This document shows positions 1-6,022 of a DNA stretch of 6,522 nucleotides, piece after piece. Within the stretch, counting starts at the first letter, position 1; each line of letters starts with the position of its first letter. Made by a program: the position numbers and the translations under genes. Source of the DNA: an uncultured Bacteroides sp. (GTDB lineage Bacteria > Bacteroidota > Bacteroidia > Bacteroidales > Bacteroidaceae); assembly GCA_905203765.1 (NCBI GenBank), contig CAJKXC010000090.1:1-6522 (forward strand). The letters are read 5' to 3'. Under the pieces are notes generated by a model. The model was given only the letters and a program-made list of their open reading frames with translations. It was not told the origin of the DNA and ran no database searches.

Positions 1-44
1 ACGGTTTTCAAGACCGCCGCAATCGACCACTCTGCCACCTCTCC
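1..44 (-). tRNA. tRNA-Ser(UGA), 5' half, cut by the window start
   Basis: Read on the minus strand from 44 to 1, the sequence has a 7-nt acceptor 5' strand (GGAGAGG), then UG, a D-arm (GCAG...UUGC), and an anticodon stem GCGGU/ACCGU closing the loop CUUGAAA. The anticodon is therefore UGA (complement of positions 8-10), which reads UCA-type serine codons. The variable arm, T-arm and 3' acceptor strand lie outside the window, so the long class II variable arm expected of tRNA-Ser cannot be checked. Identity rests on the anticodon and the typical tRNA-Ser 5' sequence. Confidence 0.93.
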
Positions 45-84
45 AAAACTTCTCTTCCAAGAAGGCTTTTCTCTTAAAGCGGTG

Positions 85-115
85 CAAAGGTATAAATCAT
101 TTTTTAATCTGCAAA
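85..115 (-). promoter_or_regulatory. Bacteroidetes sigma-ABfr-type promoter of the tRNA-Ser gene
   Basis: On the minus strand a -33 element TTTG (115-112) is followed after 19 nt by TACCTTTG (92-85). This is a perfect match to the Bacteroides -7 consensus TAnnTTTG at the usual spacing. Transcription would start around 76-80, leaving a leader of roughly 35 nt before the tRNA 5' end at 44. It is the best promoter in the window and supports assignment to the Bacteroidetes. Confidence 0.75.
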
Positions 116-221
116 CATTCTGCTACAATTTATTTTTGGTAGGGCCATAAATATGTTGCCACACTACCTAATTATAGTTATTTTATGCTGTCCGACATAA
201 AAAGGAATACATCCCCTATAC

Positions 222-245
222 AATTACGGAAATTTTTCCGTAATT
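222..245. promoter_or_regulatory. Palindromic candidate operator upstream of pflB
   Basis: An 11-bp perfect inverted repeat, AATTACGGAAA (222-232) and TTTCCGTAATT (235-245), is separated by TT. Its right arm overlaps the first five bases of the candidate pflB -7 element (241-248), so a bound dimeric protein could block or modulate RNA polymerase. The half-site TTACGGAAA does not resemble the FNR/CRP (TTGAT) or Rex (TTGTGA-like) boxes I know. The regulator is unidentified. As RNA it could also form a hairpin, but it lies upstream of the expected transcription start. Confidence 0.5.
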
Positions 246-248
246 TTG
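241..248 (+). promoter_or_regulatory. Candidate -7 promoter element for pflB-pflA
   Basis: TAATTTTG matches the Bacteroides -7 consensus TAnnTTTG exactly and lies 50 nt before the pflB start codon, putting the transcript start near 254-258. No TTTG -33 element is found 19-23 nt upstream, so the promoter may be weak by itself or depend on an activator. The inverted repeat at 222-245 overlaps it. Confidence 0.5.
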
Positions 249-298
249 CGCCCTCTTTAATAGGATAACATTTCTAACCCACTAACAAAAAGAATTTT

Positions 299-2527
299 AT
301 GGAATTGAACAAAACCTTTACCAACGGGCTTTGGAACAAAGAAATCAATGTCAGCGATTTCGTTAGTAAGAACATTGCGCCCTATACCGGGGATGCCTCT
401 TTCCTGCAAGGACCTACCGAGCGCACCCGGCGCATCTGGGACGTCTGCCTCGCAGCACTCGAAGAAGAGAGAAACAACAACGGAGTCCGCTCCCTGGACA
501 ACGTCACCGTGTCCACCATCACTTCCCACAAAGCCGGATATATAGATAAGGAAAACGAGCTGATTGTAGGCTTGCAGACCGATGAACTGCTGAAACGTGC
601 CATCAAGCCATTTGGCGGCATCAACGTCGTGGCAAAGGCTTGCCATGAAAACGGGCTGGAAGTGGACGACCGCGTAAAAGATATCTTCACGCACTACCGC
701 AAGACGCACAACGACGGCGTATTCGACGTATATACCGAAGAGATCCGCTCCTTCCGTTCGCTGGGCTTCCTCACCGGCCTGCCCGACAACTATGCCCGCG
801 GACGCATCATCGGCGACTACCGCCGCCTTGCCCTCTACGGCATCGACCGCCTGATCGAAGCCAAGCTGGAAGACCTGCACAACCTGACCGGCCCGATGAC
901 CGAAGCACGCATCCGCCTGCGCGAAGAAGTGTCCGAACAAATCAAGGCACTGAAAGAAATCAAAGTGATGGGCGAATATTACGGACTCGATCTCAGCCGT
1001 CCCGCCACTTCCGCCCAAGAAGCGGTGCAGTGGGTATATATGGCCTACCTGGCTGCCGTTAAGGAGCAGGACGGTGCCGCCATGTCACTGGGCAACGTAT
1101 CTTCGTTCCTCGACATCTTCATCGAATACGACCTGGCTCACGGCAAGATCGACGAGACTTTTGCGCAAGAACTGATCGACCAGTTTGTCATCAAGCTGCG
1201 TATGGTCCGCCACCTGCGTATGCAGTCCTATAACGACATCTTTGCCGGCGACCCCACCTGGGTGACCGAAGCCATCGGCGGACGCTTCAACGACGGACGT
1301 GTGAAAGTGACCAAGACCTCTTTCCGCTTCCTGCAAACGCTCTACAACCTCGGTCCCTCTCCCGAGCCCAACCTTACCATCCTCTGGAGCCCCGAACTGC
1401 CGGAAGGTTTCAAGGAATTCTGCGCCAAGGTATCCGTAGACACCAGCTCCATCCAGTACGAGAACGATAACCTGATGCGCGAAGTGCGCAACTGCGACGA
1501 CTACGGTATTGCCTGCTGCGTGTCCTACCAGGCCATCGGCAAGCAGATCCAGTTCTTCGGCGCACGTGCCAACCTTGCCAAGGCATTGCTGCTCGCCATC
1601 AACGGCGGGCGCTGCGAAAACACCGGCACCGTCATGGTGAAAGGCATTCCCGTGCTGACCGGCGACACGCTGAAGTACGAAGAAGTAATGGCCAACTACA
1701 AAAAGGTGCTGACCGAAATTGCCCGCGTCTACAACGAGGCGATGAACATCATCCACTACATGCACGATAAGTATTACTACGAGAAGGCCCAGATGGCATT
1801 CATCGATACCGACCCGCGCATCAACCTCGCCTACGGCGTTGCCGGCCTTTCCATCGCCATCGACTCGCTGTCCGCCATCAAGAACGCCCGGGTCACCGCC
1901 CGCCGCAACGAAATCGGCCTGACGGAAGGTTTCGACGTAGAGGGCACTTTCCCCTGCTTCGGCAACAACGACGACCGCGTAGACCACCTCGGCGTAGACC
2001 TGGTGTACTACTTCAGCGAAGAGTTGAAGAAGCTGCCCGTTTACAAGAATGCCCGCCCCACCCTGTCACTGCTCACCATCACCTCTAACGTGATGTACGG
2101 CAAGAAGACCGGCGCCACTCCCGACGGACGCGCCAAAGGCGTTGCCTTCGCCCCGGGCGCCAACCCGATGCACGGACGCGACAAGAACGGTGCCATCGCC
2201 TCTCTGAGTTCCGTAGCCAAACTGCGCTACCGCGACTCGCAGGACGGCATCAGCAACACCTTCTCCATCGTGCCCAAGTCGCTGGGCCCCACGGCGGAAG
2301 AGCGTGTAGAGAACCTGGTTACAATGATGGACGGCTACTTCACCAAAGGTGCCCACCACCTGAACGTGAACGTGCTGAACCGCGAAATGCTGGAAGATGC
2401 CATGGAGCATCCCGAGAAGTATCCGCAACTCACCATTCGCGTTTCCGGCTATGCCGTGAACTTTGTGAAGCTGAGCCGCGAGCATCAGTTGGAAGTTATC
2501 AGCCGTTCGTTCCACGAAAGAATGTAA
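299..2527 (+). CDS. pflB: Formate C-acetyltransferase (pyruvate formate-lyase)
   Basis: A cytoplasmic glycyl-radical enzyme converting pyruvate and CoA to acetyl-CoA and formate during anaerobic fermentation. The 742-residue product is near the usual length (E. coli PflB has 760). The catalytic cysteine pair is Cys406-Cys407 in IACCVSY, matching E. coli Cys418-Cys419. The radical glycine is Gly717 in RVSGYAVNF, 25 residues from the C-terminus, as expected for the Gly-radical domain. The larger N-terminal part is the PFL domain. An in-frame stop at 275-277 and the A-rich leader (285-294) support the ATG at 299. The gene is intact with every key residue present. pflA follows after a single base, so the two are almost certainly co-transcribed and translationally coupled. 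No focA formate channel is next to it. Known family chemistry makes it oxygen-sensitive once activated. Confidence 0.98.
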   Translation: MELNKTFTNGLWNKEINVSDFVSKNIAPYTGDASFLQGPTERTRRIWDVCLAALEEERNNNGVRSLDNVTVSTITSHKAGYIDKENELIVGLQTDELLKRAIKPFGGINVVAKACHENGLEVDDRVKDIFTHYRKTHNDGVFDVYTEEIRSFRSLGFLTGLPDNYARGRIIGDYRRLALYGIDRLIEAKLEDLHNLTGPMTEARIRLREEVSEQIKALKEIKVMGEYYGLDLSRPATSAQEAVQWVYMAYLAAVKEQDGAAMSLGNVSSFLDIFIEYDLAHGKIDETFAQELIDQFVIKLRMVRHLRMQSYNDIFAGDPTWVTEAIGGRFNDGRVKVTKTSFRFLQTLYNLGPSPEPNLTILWSPELPEGFKEFCAKVSVDTSSIQYENDNLMREVRNCDDYGIACCVSYQAIGKQIQFFGARANLAKALLLAINGGRCENTGTVMVKGIPVLTGDTLKYEEVMANYKKVLTEIARVYNEAMNIIHYMHDKYYYEKAQMAFIDTDPRINLAYGVAGLSIAIDSLSAIKNARVTARRNEIGLTEGFDVEGTFPCFGNNDDRVDHLGVDLVYYFSEELKKLPVYKNARPTLSLLTITSNVMYGKKTGATPDGRAKGVAFAPGANPMHGRDKNGAIASLSSVAKLRYRDSQDGISNTFSIVPKSLGPTAEERVENLVTMMDGYFTKGAHHLNVNVLNREMLEDAMEHPEKYPQLTIRVSGYAVNFVKLSREHQLEVISRSFHERM

Positions 2528-2528
2528 T

Positions 2529-3254
2529 ATGATAAACGTACACTCCTACGAAAGTATGGGAACCTTCGACGGGCCGGGTCTCCGGCTCGTCGTTTTCCTT
2601 CAGGGCTGCCCGTTCCGCTGCCTGTATTGTGCCAATCCCGATACGATAGACGCCAAAGGGGGCACCCCCACTCCCCCCGAAGAGATTCTTCGGATGGCAG
2701 TCAGCCAGAAAGCCTTTTTCGGAAAGAAAGGCGGCATCACCTTCTCCGGCGGAGAGCCTACGCTGCAAGCCGAAGCGCTGATACCCCTTTTCAAAGAATT
2801 GAAGGCCAACGGCATCCATACCTGCCTGGACACCAACGGCGGCATCTGGAACGAGAAAGTAGAAGAGCTGTTGAGCCTGACCGACCTGGTACTGCTCGAC
2901 GTCAAAGAGTTCAACCCCGAACGCCACCGCGCACTGACAGGACGCAGCAACGAACAGACGCTCCGCACCGCCGCCTGGCTCGAAGAGCATGCACGCCCCT
3001 TCTGGTTGCGCTACGTGCTCGTTCCGGGGTACAGCGATTTTGAAGAAGATATCCGCAGCCTGGGCGGAAGCCTCGGAAGATACGAAAACATACAGCGGGT
3101 AGAGCTGCTGCCCTACCATCGGCTGGGCGTACACAAGTACGAGGCGATGGGATGGGATTACCGGCTGAAGGCGGTAAAAGAAAATACTCCCGAACAGCTG
3201 GCATACGCGGAAAAGCTGTTCAAGGAGTATTTCAGAAATGTGATAGTAAACTAA
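2529..3254 (+). CDS. pflA: Pyruvate formate-lyase-activating enzyme (radical SAM)
   Basis: A radical-SAM enzyme that uses a [4Fe-4S] cluster and S-adenosylmethionine to abstract hydrogen from the PflB glycine (Gly717 of the neighbour), installing the catalytic radical. The 241-residue length is typical. The cluster motif CxxxCxxC is Cys27, Cys31, Cys34 (CPFRCLYC), and the SAM-binding GGEP motif is at 74-77 (TFSGGEP). The N-terminal ESMGTFDGPGLR segment and the later LDTNGG and LLPYHRLG motifs are characteristic of PflA. The ATG begins one base after the pflB stop (TAATATG), with a purine-rich GAAAG upstream inside the end of pflB, so translational coupling is likely. The TAA stop overlaps the TAG stop of the convergent downstream gene by 4 nt in total. 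Specificity for PflB rather than another glycyl-radical enzyme is inferred from operon context. Confidence 0.97.
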   Translation: MINVHSYESMGTFDGPGLRLVVFLQGCPFRCLYCANPDTIDAKGGTPTPPEEILRMAVSQKAFFGKKGGITFSGGEPTLQAEALIPLFKELKANGIHTCLDTNGGIWNEKVEELLSLTDLVLLDVKEFNPERHRALTGRSNEQTLRTAAWLEEHARPFWLRYVLVPGYSDFEEDIRSLGGSLGRYENIQRVELLPYHRLGVHKYEAMGWDYRLKAVKENTPEQLAYAEKLFKEYFRNVIVN

Positions 3255-4585
3255 TACGTTAATCGTATCCCCGCCTGCAACGTAAAGTTAGTCTTATTTT
3301 CCTTGCGTATCGTCTGCACCGACGAACCGTCGTCGAAGAAATAAGACACACCCGGTTCTACGTACAAACCCACTCTATTACTTATATTATACTGTGCGCC
3401 TACAGCTCCCATCACCGAGAGCTGTACAGGCTTCACGGTTTCGCTCTTGCTGCCGATCTTGCCGTACACGCACTTCTCTACGGCGGCGCCGCCCGAAACA
3501 TACATCGTAAAGTTCTCCTTATCCACAAAGTTCCAGTTGGCACGCACCGGTATTCCGATATAGTGCAACTTCTGGCTCACCTTTTCGGAGCTGCCGCCGA
3601 ACTTCACATCCGAAGCCAGATAAGTATATGTCAGTCCCGTTTCAACCGAGAACCCCTTCGGAAGATTCTTACGCACCGATACGCCGAAGCTGATCGGTTG
3701 TTTGTGGTCGATGGAAGTAATCTCATTGGCTTTTTTCTGCAGGTAGGGGAAACCGTCCTTAAACACCAGTTCATCCCCACTGGGAATGGTAACAAGGCCA
3801 TTGGCGGTAGACGACAAATCCACGTTCCCCCCATAAATCGGGCCACCGGGAGCCGAACTCTGCAGAAGGTTTCCGCCCTCGGCCTCGCCCGACTGCAAGA
3901 GGCCGCCCGTATTTCCTACCGACAGTCCCACAGCCCATCCCTTGGCACGGGCTTCCGACTTCTTTCCTTCCGGCAAGTGCAGCTTGTCTTTCCCCGACGG
4001 GCGATAGCGCTCTTTAGGCCTGCTCTCAGGCTCTCTGTCCGGGGTTACCGCGGTATTACCGTCCTCAGTCTGCACCGTCGGCTCTGCTGCCGGACGGTCG
4101 ATGCTCTCATCATCGATCCCGGAAGAAAGCAACGTTTCCTCTTCCCCGTCATCGGTTGTTATCTCTATCTGTTGTGCCACCAGCGAACGGTGCGCGTTTC
4201 CATTGCTTGCCGAAGTACCTCTGTGTGCCCTGTAAAGAGGTTCCGCCGGATGGGTCTGTATTGCAGGCGTGGTCACTTCCGGCAGATTATCGGGCGCCAC
4301 CGCCAGGGCAGGCACCGATGTGTGCCGCACTTCATCCGCCACCGGGCTTTGCAGCAACCACAGGCTGACGGACGACACCGCCACCAACAGCACTGCAGCC
4401 GCCGACACCGCCCACCGGCGGAAAGGCACTATCCGCCGCGGCTTGGGCACCGGAGCATTACCTGCCGCCAGTTCCTTCTCCAACCGTTCCCACCCGGAAG
4501 CAGACAGCGGTTCGGAGTAGTTATCCAGCCGGTCTTTGATCTTCTTCAGCCACAATTCATCTTTCATATCATCTTTCATTATCAT
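3251..4585 (-). CDS. Dma-like dual membrane-spanning anti-sigma factor / outer-membrane beta-barrel protein
   Basis: 444 residues from ATG 4585. Seen in order: a charged cytoplasmic N-terminus (about 1-57) with a WERLEKEL helix at 32-39; one hydrophobic helix at about 58-78 preceded by Arg/Lys; a Pro/Glu/Ser/Thr-rich low-complexity stretch at about 80-215; and from about 216 a small beta-barrel of alternating amphipathic strands ending in the aromatic TLQAGIRLTY, as outer-membrane proteins do. This is the Dma architecture described in Bacteroidota, where the N-terminus restrains a partner ECF sigma factor and the barrel sits in the outer membrane. I infer that function here. The upstream sigma gene overlaps it by ATGA (4585-4582), which favours this start. 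A GTG at 4603 and an ATG at 4579 are alternatives. The long first barrel loop (about 226-297) may be surface-exposed. Automatic annotation would probably say only outer membrane beta-barrel protein. Confidence 0.82.
   Translation of the reverse strand: MIMKDDMKDELWLKKIKDRLDNYSEPLSASGWERLEKELAAGNAPVPKPRRIVPFRRWAVSAAAVLLVAVSSVSLWLLQSPVADEVRHTSVPALAVAPDNLPEVTTPAIQTHPAEPLYRAHRGTSASNGNAHRSLVAQQIEITTDDGEEETLLSSGIDDESIDRPAAEPTVQTEDGNTAVTPDREPESRPKERYRPSGKDKLHLPEGKKSEARAKGWAVGLSVGNTGGLLQSGEAEGGNLLQSSAPGGPIYGGNVDLSSTANGLVTIPSGDELVFKDGFPYLQKKANEITSIDHKQPISFGVSVRKNLPKGFSVETGLTYTYLASDVKFGGSSEKVSQKLHYIGIPVRANWNFVDKENFTMYVSGGAAVEKCVYGKIGSKSETVKPVQLSVMGAVGAQYNISNRVGLYVEPGVSYFFDDGSSVQTIRKENKTNFTLQAGIRLTY
4556..4579 (-). 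repeat. 12-bp tandem duplication at the start of the Dma-like gene
   Basis: On the minus strand ATGAAAGATGAT is followed directly by ATGAAAGATGAA, matching at 11 of 12 positions and encoding MKDD-MKDE. It provides two in-frame ATG codons (4579 and 4567) downstream of the ATGA-coupled ATG at 4585. It looks like a small in-frame duplication of the start region. Confidence 0.7.
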
Positions 4586-5130
4586 GCATTTTGTTTCATC
4601 CACTCGCGCACTTTTGTTGCCAAAGCCGCTTTAGCGCGTGTCAGCTGCGAGGCCGATGATTTTTCGTTAATCCCCAACAGTTGAGCAATCTCCTTATGGG
4701 GCTTGTCTTCAAAAACATACAGGTTGAACACGGTGCGGTAGCCCGCGGGCAGTTCACTGATAAACTGCATCAGCACCTTTTCCGGAATCACGTCTATTGC
4801 CGAACCGTCCGGTTCATCGTACGCCTCGGGCGCATTGTCCAGTTCCGAGGTACGGTTCATTACGTCGTTCTTCCGCAGGTATTGCAAAACCGTATTCACC
4901 ATCACGCGTTCCATCCAGGCACGCAGCGAGCCTTCTCCCCGCCAAGTGAATTTATCGAATGAGTCGAACAGCTTCAGGAAACCGTCATGCATCAGATCCT
5001 GTGCAGTATCCCTGTCGCCGGCATAACGAAGGCACACGCTGAGCATACGCCCGGCGTAATGCTCATACAGTTCCTTGCGGGCAGCATTGTCTCCTTGCCT
5101 GCATCGTTCTGCCAATTCCTGTTCTTCCAT
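4582..5130 (-). CDS. ECF-family RNA polymerase sigma factor (sigma-70, probably ECF21-like)
   Basis: 182 residues from ATG 5130, a standard ECF length. Sigma region 2 spans about 20-88 and includes the core-binding and -10-recognition helices (DTAQDLMHDGFLKLF at 41-55 and SLRAWMERVMVNTVLQYLRK at 68-87). Region 4 spans about 117-177 with a helix-turn-helix (YVFEDKPHKEIAQLLGINEK, then SSASQLTRAKAAL). It would redirect RNA polymerase to its own regulon after release from its anti-sigma factor. It is the first gene of a leftward operon; its TGA overlaps the ATG of the Dma-like gene, the usual way a sigma and its anti-sigma are co-produced. A GTG at 5145 would add five residues, but ATG 5130 is preceded by purine-rich AAGAGAAAGA and aligns better with the family N-terminus (MEEQEL). 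The ECF21 subgroup is inferred from the partner, not computed. Confidence 0.93.
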   Translation of the reverse strand: MEEQELAERCRQGDNAARKELYEHYAGRMLSVCLRYAGDRDTAQDLMHDGFLKLFDSFDKFTWRGEGSLRAWMERVMVNTVLQYLRKNDVMNRTSELDNAPEAYDEPDGSAIDVIPEKVLMQFISELPAGYRTVFNLYVFEDKPHKEIAQLLGINEKSSASQLTRAKAALATKVREWMKQNA

Positions 5131-5139
5131 TCTTTCTCT

Positions 5140-5151
5140 TAACACGTGTTA
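5140..5151. promoter_or_regulatory. 12-bp perfect palindrome in the sigma-factor leader
   Basis: TAACACGTGTTA is fully self-complementary and sits 9 nt upstream of the preferred sigma-factor ATG, spanning the alternative GTG at 5145. If the leftward transcript starts near 5165, it lies inside the short leader and could act as a DNA operator. A protein ligand cannot be named. Confidence 0.35.
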
Positions 5152-5308
5152 CCTTATAAATGCAATGGGTGCAAAAATACTGCATCGGGCAGAGAAGAAA
5201 ATCATACTTTCAATTCTTTAACAATCATCGGCGCAGTAAATGCCCCTCAAGCGTATTTTCTGAGTACAAAGTATCTGATTAGTTTAAAAATATAAAACCC
5301 ATTCATTT
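5146..5308. promoter_or_regulatory. Divergent regulatory region between the sigma and NigD-like genes
   Basis: This AT-rich spacer must hold the promoters for both divergent transcripts. On the NigD side I see no consensus TTTG...TAnnTTTG pair; the closest is TATTTTCT at 5254-5261. That absence fits use of an alternative (ECF) sigma factor but does not prove it. A TTTAAC at 5217-5222 resembles an ECF -35 core, but no convincing partner -10 lies at the right distance. Confidence 0.4.
5172..5179 (-). promoter_or_regulatory. Candidate -7 element for the sigma factor / Dma-like operon
   Basis: On the minus strand TATTTTTG fits the housekeeping TAnnTTTG consensus exactly and would start transcription about 35 nt upstream of the sigma ATG. 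No TTTG is found at the matching -33 position, so support is partial. In such an AT-rich stretch a chance match is possible. Confidence 0.35.
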
Positions 5309-6007
5309 ATGAAGAAACAGAAAATGACATTCGTAGCACTGATGATTTTATTCCTGACCATGCCCATGTTGCAATCCTGCCTGGACGATTGGGATAATGA
5401 TTACGACACCTTGTTTGCCATCGGTACAGTGAAAGTCATCGAAGGAAAAGATTACTATTTTGCACTGGACGAGGGCAGCAAACTATATCCCGGCGACACC
5501 ACCTATGTACGCAATTATGCCCTGGTGGACGGCCAGCGGGCTTTTGTCTACTTCAGCGAACTGAAGGAGCCGGTAACGGGCTATGACTACAACGCCCAGA
5601 TAAAGCATATCGAAAACATCCTGACGAAAGATATCTACTTTATGCCTGCCGAGAAGAACGACAGCATCGGCGACGACCGCATCAACGCCACCGACTTCTG
5701 GATTACGGGCGATTACCTGAACATCAAATACCAGTTCTACCACAGCAACGACACGGAGAAGAAACACATGCTGAACCTGGTGGTGAACGAAGCCTCTACG
5801 GGCGAGGGCGACAAGGCCGATTACGTCAACCTCGAGCTCCGCCACAATGCCTTCAACGACAACCAGATCAGTCTGGGTACAGGCCTCGTATCCTTCAAGC
5901 TCGACAACATTACCGACCTGCTTGCAGGGAAAAAAGGACTGAACATCCGCGTGAAAAGCCTGTACGACGGCGAGCGCTTTGCCACCGTGGATATCGAAAA
6001 GAAATAA
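5309..6007 (+). CDS. NigD-like lipoprotein
   Basis: 232 residues with a lipoprotein signal: basic MKKQK, a hydrophobic core at 7-21, and lipobox LQSC with the lipidated Cys24. The next residues (LDDWDNDYD) carry five aspartates in nine positions, resembling the acidic lipoprotein export signal that sends Bacteroidetes lipoproteins to the cell surface. The mature part fits the NigD layout: a small N-terminal beta domain (about 36-95, OB-like) and a C-terminal beta-sandwich domain (about 105-230, including NATDFWITGDYLNIKYQFY and LVSFKLDNIT). An in-frame stop at 5285-5287 supports the ATG at 5309. The molecular role of NigD-like proteins is not established. Placement divergent to a sigma/Dma-like pair suggests regulon membership, consistent with my recollection that a NigD-like gene accompanies dma1/das1 in B. 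thetaiotaomicron. It converges on the amidase gene with 15 nt between the stops. Confidence 0.88.
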   Translation: MKKQKMTFVALMILFLTMPMLQSCLDDWDNDYDTLFAIGTVKVIEGKDYYFALDEGSKLYPGDTTYVRNYALVDGQRAFVYFSELKEPVTGYDYNAQIKHIENILTKDIYFMPAEKNDSIGDDRINATDFWITGDYLNIKYQFYHSNDTEKKHMLNLVVNEASTGEGDKADYVNLELRHNAFNDNQISLGTGLVSFKLDNITDLLAGKKGLNIRVKSLYDGERFATVDIEKK

Positions 6008-6022
6008 ATTCCCCCCTAATAC

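Noticed and set aside
131..138. TATTTTTG as a second plus-strand promoter for pflB
   Set aside because: It matches the -7 consensus, but there is no -33 TTTG at 19-23 nt and it would give a leader of about 150 nt; in AT-rich sequence a chance match is likely.
138..168. GGTAG...CTACC as a terminator or riboswitch stem
   Set aside because: Only five paired bases with a 21-nt loop and no U-tract; no known riboswitch core is visible in 45-298.
257..1018. Long open frame on the minus strand opposite pflB (also 1085-1987 and 2066-2515)
   Set aside because: They mirror the codon bias of pflB, have no recognisable domains, and lie fully opposite a clearly conserved gene.
2499..3134. Minus-strand open frame opposite pflA
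   Set aside because: No domain signature; it is a shadow of the radical-SAM gene.
3563..4684. 373-codon plus-strand open frame opposite the Dma-like gene
   Set aside because: Its translation is Arg/His/Cys-rich without domain character, and the opposite strand encodes a coherent TM-linker-barrel protein with proper coupling to the sigma gene.
5131..5145. GTG at 5145 as the sigma-factor start
   Set aside because: It adds only MLRER, lies inside a palindrome, and ATG 5130 has a purine-rich leader and fits the family N-terminus better.
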